Assembly (NCBI RefSeq): GCF_025465275.1
Contig: NZ_JAODNK010000027.1
Location: forward strand, 1 to 64,000
Direction of reading: 5' to 3'
Length of the DNA stretch: 64,000 nt
Source: Nocardia sp.
GTDB lineage: Bacteria > Actinomycetota > Actinomycetes > Mycobacteriales > Mycobacteriaceae
Under the pieces are notes generated by a model. That model saw nothing but the letters and a program-made list of their open reading frames with translations. It had not been told where the DNA came from and ran no database searches. A program made the translations under genes and the position numbers. Positions 1 through 8,223 of the stretch are shown in pieces (positions within the stretch are counted from its first letter, which is position 1; every line of letters begins with the position of its first letter).

Positions 1-1
1 A

Positions 2-2020
2 GCGTTGCGGCGCAGGCTCTCCCACGGCAACGTGTACGCGGCGACCAAGGTGGATGCCGCACTGCGCAATTACTTCCGACCCGGCAACCTGACCGCATTG
101 CGCGAACTCGCGCTGCTGTGGCTGGCCGATCAGGTGGATGCGGCATTGGCGAAATACCGTGCGGACCACAAGATCACCGATACCTGGGAAGCCCGCGAGC
201 GCCTGGTCGTGGCGGTCACCGGCGGAGCGGAATCGGAGACCATCGTGCGGCGCGCCAGCCGCATCGCCGCCAAATCCAGCGCCGAATTGATCGTGGTGCA
301 CGTGGTACGCGGTGACGGGCTGGCCGGCGTGTCCACCCAGCGGCTGACCCGGCTGCGTGATCTGGCGACCAGCCTGGGCGCGAGCCTGCACACCGTCACC
401 GGCGACGATGTGCCCACGGCGCTACTGGATTTCGCGCGTCAGGTGAACGCCACCCAGCTGGTGCTCGGCACCTCGCGCCGGTCGCGCTGGGCGCGCATGA
501 TCGACGAGGGCATCGGCGCGAGCGTGGTGCAGCAGTCGGGCAAGATCGATGTGCACATGGTCACGCATGAGGAATCCAATCGCGGCTTCCGCTGGTCCTC
601 GCTGGCGCCCCGGGACCGCAAACTCGGATCCTGGTCCGCCGCACTGCTCGTCCCCTCGCTGATTTGCGCGGTGACCGGTCTGTGGCTGGACAAGTGGCTG
701 GATCTCGGCGGCGAGAGCGCGCTGTTCTTCATCGGCGTGCTCGTGGTCGCGCTGTTCGGCGGTGTGGCCCCGGCGGCGCTGTCGGCGCTGCTGTCGGGTG
801 TGCTGCTGAACTGGTTCTTCACCGAGCCGCGCTACAGCCTCACCATCGACCAGCTGGACAACTTCCTCACCATCGTGGTGCTGCTCCTGGTGGCAGTCGC
901 GGTATCGGCCCTGGTGGATGTGGCGGCCAAGCGAACGCGGGAGGCGCGCAGGGCATCTCGGCAAGCCGAGCTGCTGACGCTCTTCGCGGGCGCGGTGCTG
1001 CACGGCGCGGGTCTGCCGGACCTGCTGGAGCGGGCCCGCGAGACCTACAACCAGGACGCGGTCAGCCTGGCCACCGATGACGAGATCATCGCCTCGGTCG
1101 GCGAGCTGCCGCCCGCCACGGCCGCCGAAGCCACGACCGCCGTGGAGGCGGGCGACGATCAGCACTGGCTGCTGCTGCGTGGTCGCGGCGTCAGCTCCGG
1201 CGACCGCCTCGTGCTGGGCGCGGTCGCGAATCAGGCTGCGGGCCTGGTGCATCAGAAGCAATTGCAAGCCGAGGCCGGGGCCGCGCAGGCGGTGCTGGAG
1301 GCCGACAAACTGCGGCGCGCGCTGCTGTCCGCGGTCAGCCATGATCTGCGCACCCCGCTGGCCGCCGCCAAGGCCGCGGCATCGAGCCTGCGCAGCGACG
1401 ATGTGGAGTTCTCGCCGGAGGACACCGCCGAATTGCTGGCAACCGTCGAGGAATCGGTGGATCAGCTGACCGCACTGGTCGGCAATCTGCTGGACTCCTC
1501 GCGGCTGGCGGTCGGCGTGATCAAACCGCAGATGCGGCGGGTCTACCTCGACGAGGTGGTGCATCACGCGCTCATGAGCATGGGTACCCGCGGGCTGCGG
1601 CGCACCGCCATGAGCCGGGTGAAGGTGGAGGTCGGCACGGTGTCGGTGCGCGCCGACAGCGGGTTGCTGGAGCGGGTGCTTGCCAATCTCATCGATAATG
1701 CGGTGCGCTACTCCCCCGATGATTCGGCGGTGCGAGTTACCGCGGAGCACACTGGAAAACGCGTGGCCATTACCGTGGTCGACACCGGCCCGGGAGTACC
1801 GACCGGTATGGAGGATCAGCTGTTCGAGCCGTTCCAGCGGCTCGGCGACCGCGATAATTCCACCGGCGTCGGACTCGGGTTGTCGGTGGTCCGCGGCTTC
1901 GTGGATGCCATGGACGGCACCGTGCACGCCGAGCCCACCCCCGGTGGCGGGCTCACAATGGTGATCGAACTACAAGCGTGCGACGAGTCGCAGCCTTGCG
2001 AGGAACAGGAGATCGGGTGA
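2..2020 (+). CDS. kdpD: KdpD sensor histidine kinase, 3' part (5' end outside window)
   Basis: Membrane sensor kinase that with KdpE controls the high-affinity potassium pump KdpFABC. The reading frame is open to the window edge, so the N-terminal KdpD sensor domain lies upstream. What is visible runs in the normal family order: the end of the sensor region, a universal-stress-protein-like domain (about residues 65-185), a compact block of hydrophobic segments typical of DUF4118 (about 210-305), a dimerisation/phosphoacceptor helix with SHDLRTPL (His codon at 1340) and a HATPase domain with NLIDNAVRYSP and DTGPGVP. The stop overlaps the GTG start of kdpE by 3 bases. The TTG at position 5 is not accepted as a start. 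The identification is firm. Confidence 0.95.
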   Translation, partial: ALRRRLSHGNVYAATKVDAALRNYFRPGNLTALRELALLWLADQVDAALAKYRADHKITDTWEARERLVVAVTGGAESETIVRRASRIAAKSSAELIVVHVVRGDGLAGVSTQRLTRLRDLATSLGASLHTVTGDDVPTALLDFARQVNATQLVLGTSRRSRWARMIDEGIGASVVQQSGKIDVHMVTHEESNRGFRWSSLAPRDRKLGSWSAALLVPSLICAVTGLWLDKWLDLGGESALFFIGVLVVALFGGVAPAALSALLSGVLLNWFFTEPRYSLTIDQLDNFLTIVVLLLVAVAVSALVDVAAKRTREARRASRQAELLTLFAGAVLHGAGLPDLLERARETYNQDAVSLATDDEIIASVGELPPATAAEATTAVEAGDDQHWLLLRGRGVSSGDRLVLGAVANQAAGLVHQKQLQAEAGAAQAVLEADKLRRALLSAVSHDLRTPLAAAKAAASSLRSDDVEFSPEDTAELLATVEESVDQLTALVGNLLDSSRLAVGVIKPQMRRVYLDEVVHHALMSMGTRGLRRTAMSRVKVEVGTVSVRADSGLLERVLANLIDNAVRYSPDDSAVRVTAEHTGKRVAITVVDTGPGVPTGMEDQLFEPFQRLGDRDNSTGVGLGLSVVRGFVDAMDGTVHAEPTPGGGLTMVIELQACDESQPCEEQEIG

Positions 2021-2718
2021 CGAAGCCGGCGCCGGCGCCGACCAAAGTCCTGGTGGTCGATGACGAACCACAAATTCTGCGCGCCCTGCGCATCAATCTG
2101 TCGGTTCGCGGCTATGAGGTGACCACCGCATCCACCGGGGCCGCGGCCCTGCGCGCGGCCGCCGAGAAACACCCGGATGTGGTCGTGCTGGACCTCGGCC
2201 TGCCCGATATGGACGGCATCGAGGTACTGGCCGGACTGCGCGGCTGGTCGACCGCACCGGTGATCGTGCTGTCGGCCCGCACCGACTCGTCGGACAAGGT
2301 CGAAGCGCTGGACGCGGGCGCGGACGACTACGTCACCAAGCCGTTCGGCATGGACGAGCTGCTGGCCCGGCTGCGCGCCGCCGTGCGCCGGTCCGCCTCC
2401 ACCGCGGACACCTCCGAACCGGTGATCGAAACCTCTTCCTTCACAGTCGATCTGAGCGCCAAGAAGGTCACCAAGCACGGCCACGACGTGCACCTCACCC
2501 CCACCGAGTGGGGCATGCTGGAAATGCTGGTGCGCAACAAGGGCAAACTCGTCGGCCGCCGCGAACTGCTGCGCGAGGTGTGGGGACCGTCTTATGCCAC
2601 CGAAACCCATTACCTGCGTGTGTATCTCGCGCAATTGCGGCGCAAGCTCGAGGACGACCCATCACAGCCCAAACACCTGCTCACCGAGGCGGGCATGGGA
2701 TACCGCTTCCAGGTCTGA
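2017..2718 (+). CDS. kdpE: KdpE response regulator
   Basis: OmpR/PhoB-type DNA-binding response regulator, partner of KdpD. The receiver domain has the acidic pair D15/D16, phospho-acceptor D59 (VVVLDLGLPDMDG) and the conserved Lys in VTKPF. The C-terminal half is a winged helix (LTPTEWGMLE and HYLRVYLAQLRRKLE). The GTG at 2017 is chosen because AGGAG lies at 2007-2011 and it overlaps the kdpD stop in the usual coupled way; an in-frame GTG at 1978 would add 13 residues inside kdpD. The product is 233 residues, normal for the family. kdpFABC are not in the window and are presumably upstream. Confidence 0.95.
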   Translation: MTKPAPAPTKVLVVDDEPQILRALRINLSVRGYEVTTASTGAAALRAAAEKHPDVVVLDLGLPDMDGIEVLAGLRGWSTAPVIVLSARTDSSDKVEALDAGADDYVTKPFGMDELLARLRAAVRRSASTADTSEPVIETSSFTVDLSAKKVTKHGHDVHLTPTEWGMLEMLVRNKGKLVGRRELLREVWGPSYATETHYLRVYLAQLRRKLEDDPSQPKHLLTEAGMGYRFQV

Positions 2719-2719
2719 G

Positions 2720-3922
2720 TCAGCGCGACAGGCGGATCGGCAACGACTTCAGGCCATTGTTGAGGTTGGAGCGGATCCGCCGCGCCGGGCCGATCTGCTC
2801 GATATCCGGGAAGCGGGCGAGCAGCTCCTCGAAGAACACCCGGCCTTCCATACGGGCCAGATGTACGCCGAGGCAGAAGTGCTGGGCGAGACCGAAGGAC
2901 AAGTGCGGGTTGGGATTCCGACGAATATCGAAACGCTGGGAATCGGCGAACACCTCCTCGTCACGATTGGCCGAGGTGTACCACATGGCCACCTTGTCCC
3001 CGGACTTGATACTGACGCCGCGGATCTCGGTATCGGCGGTAGCGGTGCGCCGGAAGTAGTGCAGCGGATTGGCATAGCGCAGGATCTCTTCCACCGCACC
3101 GGGAATCAGCGCGGGATCTTCGCGTAGCGCCCGCAACTGCTCCGGATGCTGCAGCAGCAGTTGCAATCCCGCCGACAGCATGGTCTTGGTGGTGTCGTTG
3201 CCCGCGGTGACGAGCTGGGTGAAGAAACTTCCGAACTCGATGTCGGACATGGCTTTTCCGCCGAACTCACCCGCCAGGATGAGCGAAGTCAGATCAGCCT
3301 GCGGCTCCTGCTCGCGCCGGGCCATGGAGAATTGGATGGCATAGATCGCCATCTTGGTCAGCTCGGCCGTCACATCGAAATCACCGACCAGCTCCGGATC
3401 CTGCTGGCTGGTGGACTGTTCCGCCCAGTGCCGGATATCCGGCCAGTCGGCAGCAGGAATACCGAACAGCCCGCCGACCACCTGACTGGGCAGCACCCCC
3501 GCCACATCGTGCACGAATTCGACGTCGCCATCGACACTTTCGAGCAGCTGCCGGGTCAACTCCCGCACCCGCCCCTCCAGCTCGCCGATCACCCGCGCCT
3601 TGAAATGCTCGGCCAGCGGCCTGCGGTATTCGGTATGCCGCGGCGGATCCATCATGAGCAGCATGTTCCGGGTCTGCTCCAGCCGTTCCGCCGGCTGATT
3701 CTCCAGAATCACGCCCCCGATCTCAGCCGAGAACAACTGCGGATTGCGCGCCACATGGGCCACATCGGCATGCTTCAGCACCGCCCAGTACCCCGGCTCC
3801 CCCGGCATCTCCTGCCAGTAAACGGGCTGAGTCCCCCGCAGCTCCGCGAACAGCTCATGGATAGGCCCACCCACATACAGCTCCGGATCGTAGATATCCA
3901 CGCCCACAGCACACCTCGGCAT
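2720..3922 (-). CDS. Cytochrome P450
   Basis: Soluble bacterial P450 monooxygenase of 400 residues, the usual length. Seen directly: the MDPPRHTEYRR segment (residues 91-101), the oxygen-activating I-helix motif AGNDTT (240-245), the K-helix ExxR as EILR (279-282) and the haem-binding loop FGLAQHFCLG with Cys350. The loop has Ala where most members have Gly before the His-x-Cys. The substrate cannot be read from sequence. The gene is convergent with kdpE, with one base between the stops, and has no ferredoxin or reductase gene beside it, so its redox partner is elsewhere. Start ATG at 3922; a GTG a few codons downstream is an alternative. Confidence 0.93.
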   Translation of the reverse strand: MPRCAVGVDIYDPELYVGGPIHELFAELRGTQPVYWQEMPGEPGYWAVLKHADVAHVARNPQLFSAEIGGVILENQPAERLEQTRNMLLMMDPPRHTEYRRPLAEHFKARVIGELEGRVRELTRQLLESVDGDVEFVHDVAGVLPSQVVGGLFGIPAADWPDIRHWAEQSTSQQDPELVGDFDVTAELTKMAIYAIQFSMARREQEPQADLTSLILAGEFGGKAMSDIEFGSFFTQLVTAGNDTTKTMLSAGLQLLLQHPEQLRALREDPALIPGAVEEILRYANPLHYFRRTATADTEIRGVSIKSGDKVAMWYTSANRDEEVFADSQRFDIRRNPNPHLSFGLAQHFCLGVHLARMEGRVFFEELLARFPDIEQIGPARRIRSNLNNGLKSLPIRLSR

Positions 3923-4119
3923 TCACTGGCAAGTATCCGTACTCCCTTCGGACGCTAACTCGCCCCCACCCACCCCGAGCACATACCCACCACCAATCCC
4001 AGTCAGTGGACAACCCCCGCTACACCCCCATCCCCACCCTCAGCCCCAACCCCGTCACTCTTCGTCTTTATATCTTTCGTCTTCCATCTTTCGTCTTTCG
4101 TCTTCCATCTCGAGAAGGT
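3923..4119. other. Non-coding C-rich and CTTTCGTCTT-repeat stretch
   Basis: Upstream of the P450 gene. About 3959-4055 is a strongly C-rich tract (many CCCC/CACCC runs, hence G-rich on the minus strand). It is followed at 4056-4112 by short iterations of CTTTCGTCTTCCATC, which are unusually AT- and pyrimidine-rich for this genome. The iterations form the outer edge of the left arm of the inverted repeat described next. No plausible gene is seen. Confidence 0.6.
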
Positions 4120-4284
4120 GACCACAGCCGGTCGACCCCGCTGGAACCGCAGCTAATCTCTCCCAACTGCGGAAGGTAAGCCGGGTACGTCTCCCGACGT
4201 GCCCAGCACGGCCATCTCGAGCTTTGCTCGCACCCCCTGCCACACCAACCCTGCTCGGGATGCAAGAAACCCAGGTGCACCGAC
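4120..4284. repeat. Left arm of long imperfect inverted repeat
   Basis: About 165 bases beginning GACCACAGCC and ending GGTGCACCGAC. The arm matches the reverse complement of 4440-4598 over almost its whole length with small indels. Shared blocks include ACCGCAGCTA, ACTGCGGAAGGTAA, CTCCCGACGT, CAGCACGGCCATCTCGAGC, TTGCTCGCACC and CCCAGGTGCACCGAC. The matching was done by eye. Confidence 0.85.
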
Positions 4285-4439
4285 CGTTTCGGCATAGAAA
4301 CCGTAGGGTGTCGGGGACGGAACAGCGGGTGTCTCGGCGGCACAACGGTTATCAGGTCTGTGCCGCACGGACACGGGCTGTGCGGTCAAGGAGAAGGGCT
4401 GTGCGGTGCCCGCTTCGGGGGGATTCGAGGCCGCGAGAA
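4285..4439. other. Spacer between inverted-repeat arms
   Basis: 155 bases between the two arms with no convincing gene. It contains GGAACAGC (about 4319-4326) and two copies of GGGCTGTGCGGT (about 4376-4387 and 4396-4407). These motifs recur in other intergenic regions of the window near 30.4, 50.1 and 62.8 kb. Confidence 0.6.
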
Positions 4440-4598
4440 GTCGGTGCACCTGGGTTGCTTGCGTCGAAAGAGGGTGTTGGGTTTCCGGGTGCGAGCAAGG
4501 CTCGAGATGGCCGTGCTGGTGACGTCGGGAGGGGTACCCCATTTACCTTCCGCAGTACCGAAGTAGCTGCGGTACCGGCCGGAAGACTGGCTGTGGTC
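4440..4598. repeat. Right arm of long imperfect inverted repeat
   Basis: About 159 bases beginning GTCGGTGCACC and ending GGCTGTGGTC, the reverse-complement partner of 4120-4284. Similarity continues weakly outside it: the AAGACGAAAGACG stretch near 4637-4649 mirrors the CTTTCGTCTT iterations left of the other arm. No transposase gene lies between or beside the arms. Confidence 0.85.
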
Positions 4599-4702
4599 CC
4601 GTTTCAGAGACGCAAAAAAGACACAACGAACAAGACGAAAGACGCCCGGACATAAAGAACGAAAAGATCAAGAAGCCAAAGAGCAAAACCCGAAAAGCCA
4701 AG

Positions 4703-4815
4703 CCGGGCAACGGCCTGTAGCACCGACGGGACGAACCCTGTAGGTGGGCACCCAGGGTGGGGAATCCTGTTGTCGCGGTGGGGTATTGCTGTCGGGCGGG
4801 CCGAACCAGTCCTGC
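4703..4815. repeat. Copy 1 of direct repeat related to the HNH gene 3' end
   Basis: Begins CCGGGCAACGGCCTGTAGCACC and ends near AGTCCTG. It is an imperfect direct repeat of 4844-4955, offset about 138-141 bases, with matching blocks such as TAGCACCGAC, GGGAAT/GGGAAA, TTGTCGCG and GGGCGGGCCGAACC/TCGGCGGGCGATCC. Copy 2 covers the C-terminal codons of the neighbouring DUF222/HNH gene, so copy 1 looks like a decayed duplicate of that gene's terminus plus its downstream flank. Confidence 0.7.
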
Positions 4816-4843
4816 AGGGGCGCGGTGAGACGGAAGGACCACA

Positions 4844-4955
4844 CCGGGCAACGACCTCTAGCACCGACAGGATCAACCTGCCGGTGACACGGGGGCGGGA
4901 AATCTATTGTCGCGCCGGGGGTGTGGTGGTTCGGCGGGCGATCCGGTCCTGAACC
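4844..4955. repeat. Copy 2 of direct repeat, overlapping HNH gene end
   Basis: Begins CCGGGCAACGACCTCTAGCACC and runs about 50 bases into the last codons of the minus-strand HNH gene, which stops at 4904. See copy 1 at 4703-4815. Confidence 0.7.
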
Positions 4956-6409
4956 GGTTGCGGGCGCACCGGATTACAGAAACTGCGGGTCCGCACCGAC
5001 GGCGGGACAGCGGTCAGCATCTCACCGGGGTGATGGAGGTGGTTGACCTGCGCAGTCCTGGACGGGTCGACATGGGCAGGAGCGATCCACCCGGTGCGGC
5101 CCGGGAATCCCGACTCCGGGCCCAGTTTGATGGTTGTCCACCCGCGGGGGCCGTTCTTGACCAGGGCATGGCAGTGATCGCACGCCAAGGTCAGGTTTCC
5201 GATATCGGTGCGGCCGCCCTTGCTGAACTCGGTCACATGATGCACCGCGCACATGCTCGCCGGTGCGGTGCAGCCCGGGCGGGTGCACCCGCGTTCGGTC
5301 GCGATCAACGCAAGGCGTTGTGCCGGGTTCGCCAGGCGGGCCTCCCCGATGTGCAGGGGCATGCCGTTCTTGTTCTTCACCAGCACGAACGTCTTGGACC
5401 GGCGGGCCGCCAACTTGACTGCGTCCTCGACCGGAACACTGCCCCCGGTCGCCAGGGTCGCCACCCCCGCGGTGCGTTCGACGTCCTCGATGCTCATCGT
5501 CAGGATCGTCGCCACCGGCAGCCCGCGATGCGAGCCGAGCTTGGCGGGGTTGAAGTCCGGGTGCAGCACCGCCAGCAACGCATCGTGCTGGCGTTGCACC
5601 TTGGTGCGCTCGTCGCGGGCTGCGCAGGCCTCCACCAGGTCCCGGGGCAGCTCACCGTCGTCGGCCCACGGACTTTCCTTGTCGTCCGGGTTGCACATGC
5701 CCGGGCGGGCGAGTTTGGCCATGACGGCGTCGAACGCCGCTCGGGCGTCGGGGGTGAGCTCGACGGTGAGGGTGGACATCAGGTCGTAGCGTTGCGGACT
5801 CACACTCGCACTCCGCAAGCGTTGCCGGTCGGCGTCCTCGGTGAGCGTGCCGTCGGGGTCGAGAAAGCCCAGGACCCTCTCCCCGATCCTCGGCAACTGC
5901 GTCGGATCCAAGGCGCGAGCCTGCCGGGTGAGTTGCTGTTCGGCGTAGGCGCGAGCCTCGGGAGCGACCTTGCCGGGCAACCGGTTCATCACAGCCCGGA
6001 TCACCCGCACATGATCGAGGGAGATCGCCCCCTCGTCCAGGGCCTGGGCCGCGCACGGCAGCACCGGTACCGGATCGGCCTCGTCGTCACCGACGCGATG
6101 CCACACCGCGAGATCCTCCGCAGCGCGCCACCGGTTGATCGCATCCCCGTGCGAGATATGCAGCACCGCTTGCAAATACAACGCCGGGCTCCCCGAACCG
6201 TTGCGGGCGGGCAGGGAGCGGGCACACGCTTGCACGATCAGGTCCTGGGTCACCGACGCCAACCGGCGGGTGCTGGTCTCGATCTGTTGCATCAACTCGA
6301 CGATGTCGTTGTCCGACACCGGAATCAACGGCAGTGCGGTGAGGGAATCGACCGCCGCGGCCAGTGCGGCTGCACCGGTCGCGATTGCGGTTTCTCCCCC
6401 TGATTCCAT
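4904..6409 (-). CDS. DUF222/HNH endonuclease family protein (13E12 repeat family)
   Basis: 501 residues with the architecture of actinobacterial REP13E12-family proteins: an N-terminal alpha-helical DUF222 region (about 20-330) and a C-terminal HNH nuclease fold (about 370-430). The fold has the metal-finger pairs CTRPGC and CDHC, and the core CAVHHVTEFSKGG...N-LTLACDHCHALV carries the His/Asn/His positions. In mycobacteria this family is multicopy and is a known phage integration target; whether it moves by itself is not established. The gene stands alone between the repeat block (4.1-4.95 kb) and a pyrimidine-rich tract, which suggests an inserted element. Start ATG at 6409. Confidence 0.85.
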   Translation of the reverse strand: MESGGETAIATGAAALAAAVDSLTALPLIPVSDNDIVELMQQIETSTRRLASVTQDLIVQACARSLPARNGSGSPALYLQAVLHISHGDAINRWRAAEDLAVWHRVGDDEADPVPVLPCAAQALDEGAISLDHVRVIRAVMNRLPGKVAPEARAYAEQQLTRQARALDPTQLPRIGERVLGFLDPDGTLTEDADRQRLRSASVSPQRYDLMSTLTVELTPDARAAFDAVMAKLARPGMCNPDDKESPWADDGELPRDLVEACAARDERTKVQRQHDALLAVLHPDFNPAKLGSHRGLPVATILTMSIEDVERTAGVATLATGGSVPVEDAVKLAARRSKTFVLVKNKNGMPLHIGEARLANPAQRLALIATERGCTRPGCTAPASMCAVHHVTEFSKGGRTDIGNLTLACDHCHALVKNGPRGWTTIKLGPESGFPGRTGWIAPAHVDPSRTAQVNHLHHPGEMLTAVPPSVRTRSFCNPVRPQPVQDRIARRTTTPPARQ

Positions 6410-6636
6410 GCCTCTATTCTACTCCCGGGAAACAGACCCGGAAAGGCGAATTATGTTGTGATATAAGGCTATTCAGACTATCTGATCTTTACCTTCCCCC
6501 TCCTTTCGTTCCATCTCTTCTCGTTTCGTTCTTCTTGTCCAGGCGTCTTTAATCTCCGCCCTTCCTCCTCGTCCTCCGGACGCAAACACCAGGCCCGAAG
6601 CAGCCGCCCGATCGCCCATGGATGACCATGTAGACC
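6410..6636. other. Intergenic, pyrimidine-rich tract
   Basis: Between the HNH gene start and the HAD gene. 6484-6570 is rich in CTTTCGTT/CTTCTTGTCC runs like those at 4056-4112. Otherwise nothing is recognised; a low-GC patch at 6445-6475 could hold the promoter of the HNH gene. Confidence 0.5.
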
Positions 6637-7317
6637 ATGTCCACCAAGGCAGTCATTTTCGATATGGATGGCGTACTCATCGACACCGAACCCATCTGGG
6701 AGGAGGTGCGGCGTGAGTACATCGGCGAGATGGACGGGCGCTGGCTGCCCGATACTCAGGACCGGTTCATGGGGATGAGCACCTCTGAATGGTCTATCTA
6801 CACCAGCGAAGATCTGCTCGACGGCCGCCGCACGCCCGAGCAGGTGGCAGAGGACGTCATCTCGCGCATGGCCGCCCGCTACGCCGACCATCTGCCGCTG
6901 ATGCCCGATGCCGCGGAGACCGTGCGCGCCTTCGCCGGACAGTTCGTGCTCGGTCTGGCCAGTTCGTCGCCGCGCCGGCTCATCGATGTGGTGCTGGACC
7001 ACATGGGTGTCACCGACCTGTTCCGCACCACCGTCTCGACCGAGGAGGTCGAGCGCGGTAAGCCCGCACCCGACGGTTACCTCGCCGCTGCGGCCGGGCT
7101 CGGCATCCCGCCCGAGCAGTGCGTGGCCATCGAGGACTCCAGCAACGGCCTGCGCGCGGCTCATGCGGCGGGCATGACGGTCATCGCCGTCCCGCACCCG
7201 CGCTACCCACCCGCGCCGGACGCGCTCGCGCTGGCCTCATACATTGCCGACGGCGGTTTGAGATCCGTCACACCGGAGCTCGCGGCGAGCCTGGAACCGG
7301 TGCCGGAATTCCGCTGA
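6637..7317 (+). CDS. HAD-superfamily hydrolase (subfamily IA)
   Basis: Haloacid-dehalogenase-fold phosphatase or phosphomutase of 226 residues. Motif I is FDMDGVLIDTE (nucleophile D9, acid D11), motif II is the Ser in LASSSP, motif III the Lys in GKPAPDGY and motif IV EDSSNG. The helical cap between motifs I and II is the type seen in phosphoglycolate phosphatase and beta-phosphoglucomutase relatives. The exact substrate cannot be read. It precedes osmC on the same strand by about 60 bases and may be co-transcribed. Confidence 0.88.
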   Translation: MSTKAVIFDMDGVLIDTEPIWEEVRREYIGEMDGRWLPDTQDRFMGMSTSEWSIYTSEDLLDGRRTPEQVAEDVISRMAARYADHLPLMPDAAETVRAFAGQFVLGLASSSPRRLIDVVLDHMGVTDLFRTTVSTEEVERGKPAPDGYLAAAAGLGIPPEQCVAIEDSSNGLRAAHAAGMTVIAVPHPRYPPAPDALALASYIADGGLRSVTPELAASLEPVPEFR

Positions 7318-7376
7318 CCTCGCGGGCGTTCCGAACCGAACGGTAGTGAACCGAGAACGAATGCGAGGATCTAGGC

Positions 7377-7841
7377 ATGTCCGAACAGACCGCCGCACCG
7401 CAGACCGCCGCACCCGCCCAGGCCGCCGAACCGGTCGAGCTGTGGGCCGAGCGCACCGGAACCCGGGCCTACACCGGTCGCAATAATCGTGGCGGCGAAG
7501 TGCTCATCGCCTCGGCGGGGGTACCCGGCGCCTTCACCCCGGGCGAGCTGCTGAAGATCGCGCTGGCCGGGTGCACCGGTTTGAGCGCCGACTTCACGCT
7601 GTCGCGCAAGCTCGGCGACAACTTCGATTCCATCGTGCGCGTCTCCGGCGACGCCGACCGCGAGAACGAGACCTATCCGGAGCTCAACGAGTCCGTCGAA
7701 CTGGATCTCAGCGAACTCGACGAGGAAACCCGGCAGCGCATGCTGGTCGCCGCGCAGCGCGCCATCGACAAGGTCTGCACCGTCGGCCGCACCCTCAAGG
7801 CGGGCACCACCGTCAATCTGACCTTCCGCGTAGACGAATGA
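7377..7841 (+). CDS. OsmC/Ohr-family peroxiredoxin
   Basis: 154 residues. OsmC-fold proteins reduce organic hydroperoxides with two conserved cysteines, seen here in [10 protein letters not shown] and [10 protein letters not shown]. The first 20 residues are an Ala/Gln/Pro-rich extension. The stop overlaps the start of the acylphosphatase gene (ATGA at 7838-7841), showing an operon. From memory this pair corresponds to M. tuberculosis Rv2923c-Rv2922A. The closest subfamily is OsmC rather than Ohr. Confidence 0.9.
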   Translation: MSEQTAAPQTAAPAQAAEPVELWAERTGTRAYTGRNNRGGEVLIASAGVPGAFTPGELLKIALAGCTGLSADFTLSRKLGDNFDSIVRVSGDADRENETYPELNESVELDLSELDEETRQRMLVAAQRAIDKVCTVGRTLKAGTTVNLTFRVDE

Positions 7842-8119
7842 CAGCAACCCCGGTCCGGCTCAGCGCCTGGGTGCACGGCCAGGTGCAGGGTGTCGGGTTC
7901 CGCTGGTGGACCCGCTCTCGCGCCCTGGAACTGGGCCTGACCGGGTACGCCCGCAATCATCGGGACGGCCGCGTGCACGTGGTCGCCGAAGGCCCGCACG
8001 AGAATTGCGACACGCTGCTCACCCTGCTGCGCTCCGGCGACACACCGGGCCGGGTCAACCTCGTCGTAGCGGACTGGGACGCCGCACAGGGGGGCATAAT
8101 CGGATTCGAAGAGCGTTGA
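7838..8119 (+). CDS. acyP: Acylphosphatase
   Basis: 93 residues, the normal size. Hydrolyses acyl phosphates. The family signature is visible as [13 protein letters not shown] with the phosphate-binding Arg, followed by [17 protein letters not shown] with the catalytic Asn. ATG at 7838 overlaps the osmC stop by 4 bases. The true start is deduced from this overlap and the family length, since the frame is open far upstream. In mycobacteria acyP sits beside smc; smc is not in this window. Confidence 0.93.
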   Translation: MTATPVRLSAWVHGQVQGVGFRWWTRSRALELGLTGYARNHRDGRVHVVAEGPHENCDTLLTLLRSGDTPGRVNLVVADWDAAQGGIIGFEER

Positions 8120-8223
8120 TGCGCGACCGGTCGCTAGTGATCAGCACCGATACGTGGCAGCGCATAGAGTCGCTGAGGCGAACAGAGTTCGGCGAGTCCG
8201 AGGAGTCCATCGTTGGCCATTGA
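8119..8223 (+). CDS. Possible 34-residue small protein overlapping acyP and the DUF1190 gene
   Basis: ATG at 8119 shares an A with the acyP stop (TGATG), and the frame ends at 8223, 11 bases inside the next gene. It encodes 34 residues starting [10 protein letters not shown]. The reading frame may simply be the spacer that carries the GAGGAG ribosome site of the next gene (8200-8205). No family is recognised and no separate ribosome site is seen, so it could be chance. Confidence 0.25.
   Translation: MRDRSLVISTDTWQRIESLRRTEFGESEESIVGH

Noticed and set aside
5..7. TTG start of a complete 671-codon gene at position 5
   Set aside because: The frame is open to the window edge and the N-terminal KdpD sensor domain is missing, so the gene begins outside the window.
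422..1927. Long minus-strand frame opposite kdpD (501 codons)
   Set aside because: Composition is His/Gln/Arg-rich as expected from the complement of GC-rich codons; the plus strand codes a clear KdpD.
4055..4900. Several overlapping small frames (60-145 codons) in the inverted-repeat block
   Set aside because: They read through both repeat arms and low-complexity tracts, lack ribosome sites and match no family; treated as non-coding.
4907..6403. Long plus-strand frame opposite the HNH gene
   Set aside because: Antisense shadow of the DUF222/HNH gene with no family features.
4120..6409. Insertion sequence
   Set aside because: No transposase and no terminal repeats bounding the HNH gene; the inverted repeats lie on one side of it, so it is reported as a repeat block plus a 13E12-family gene.
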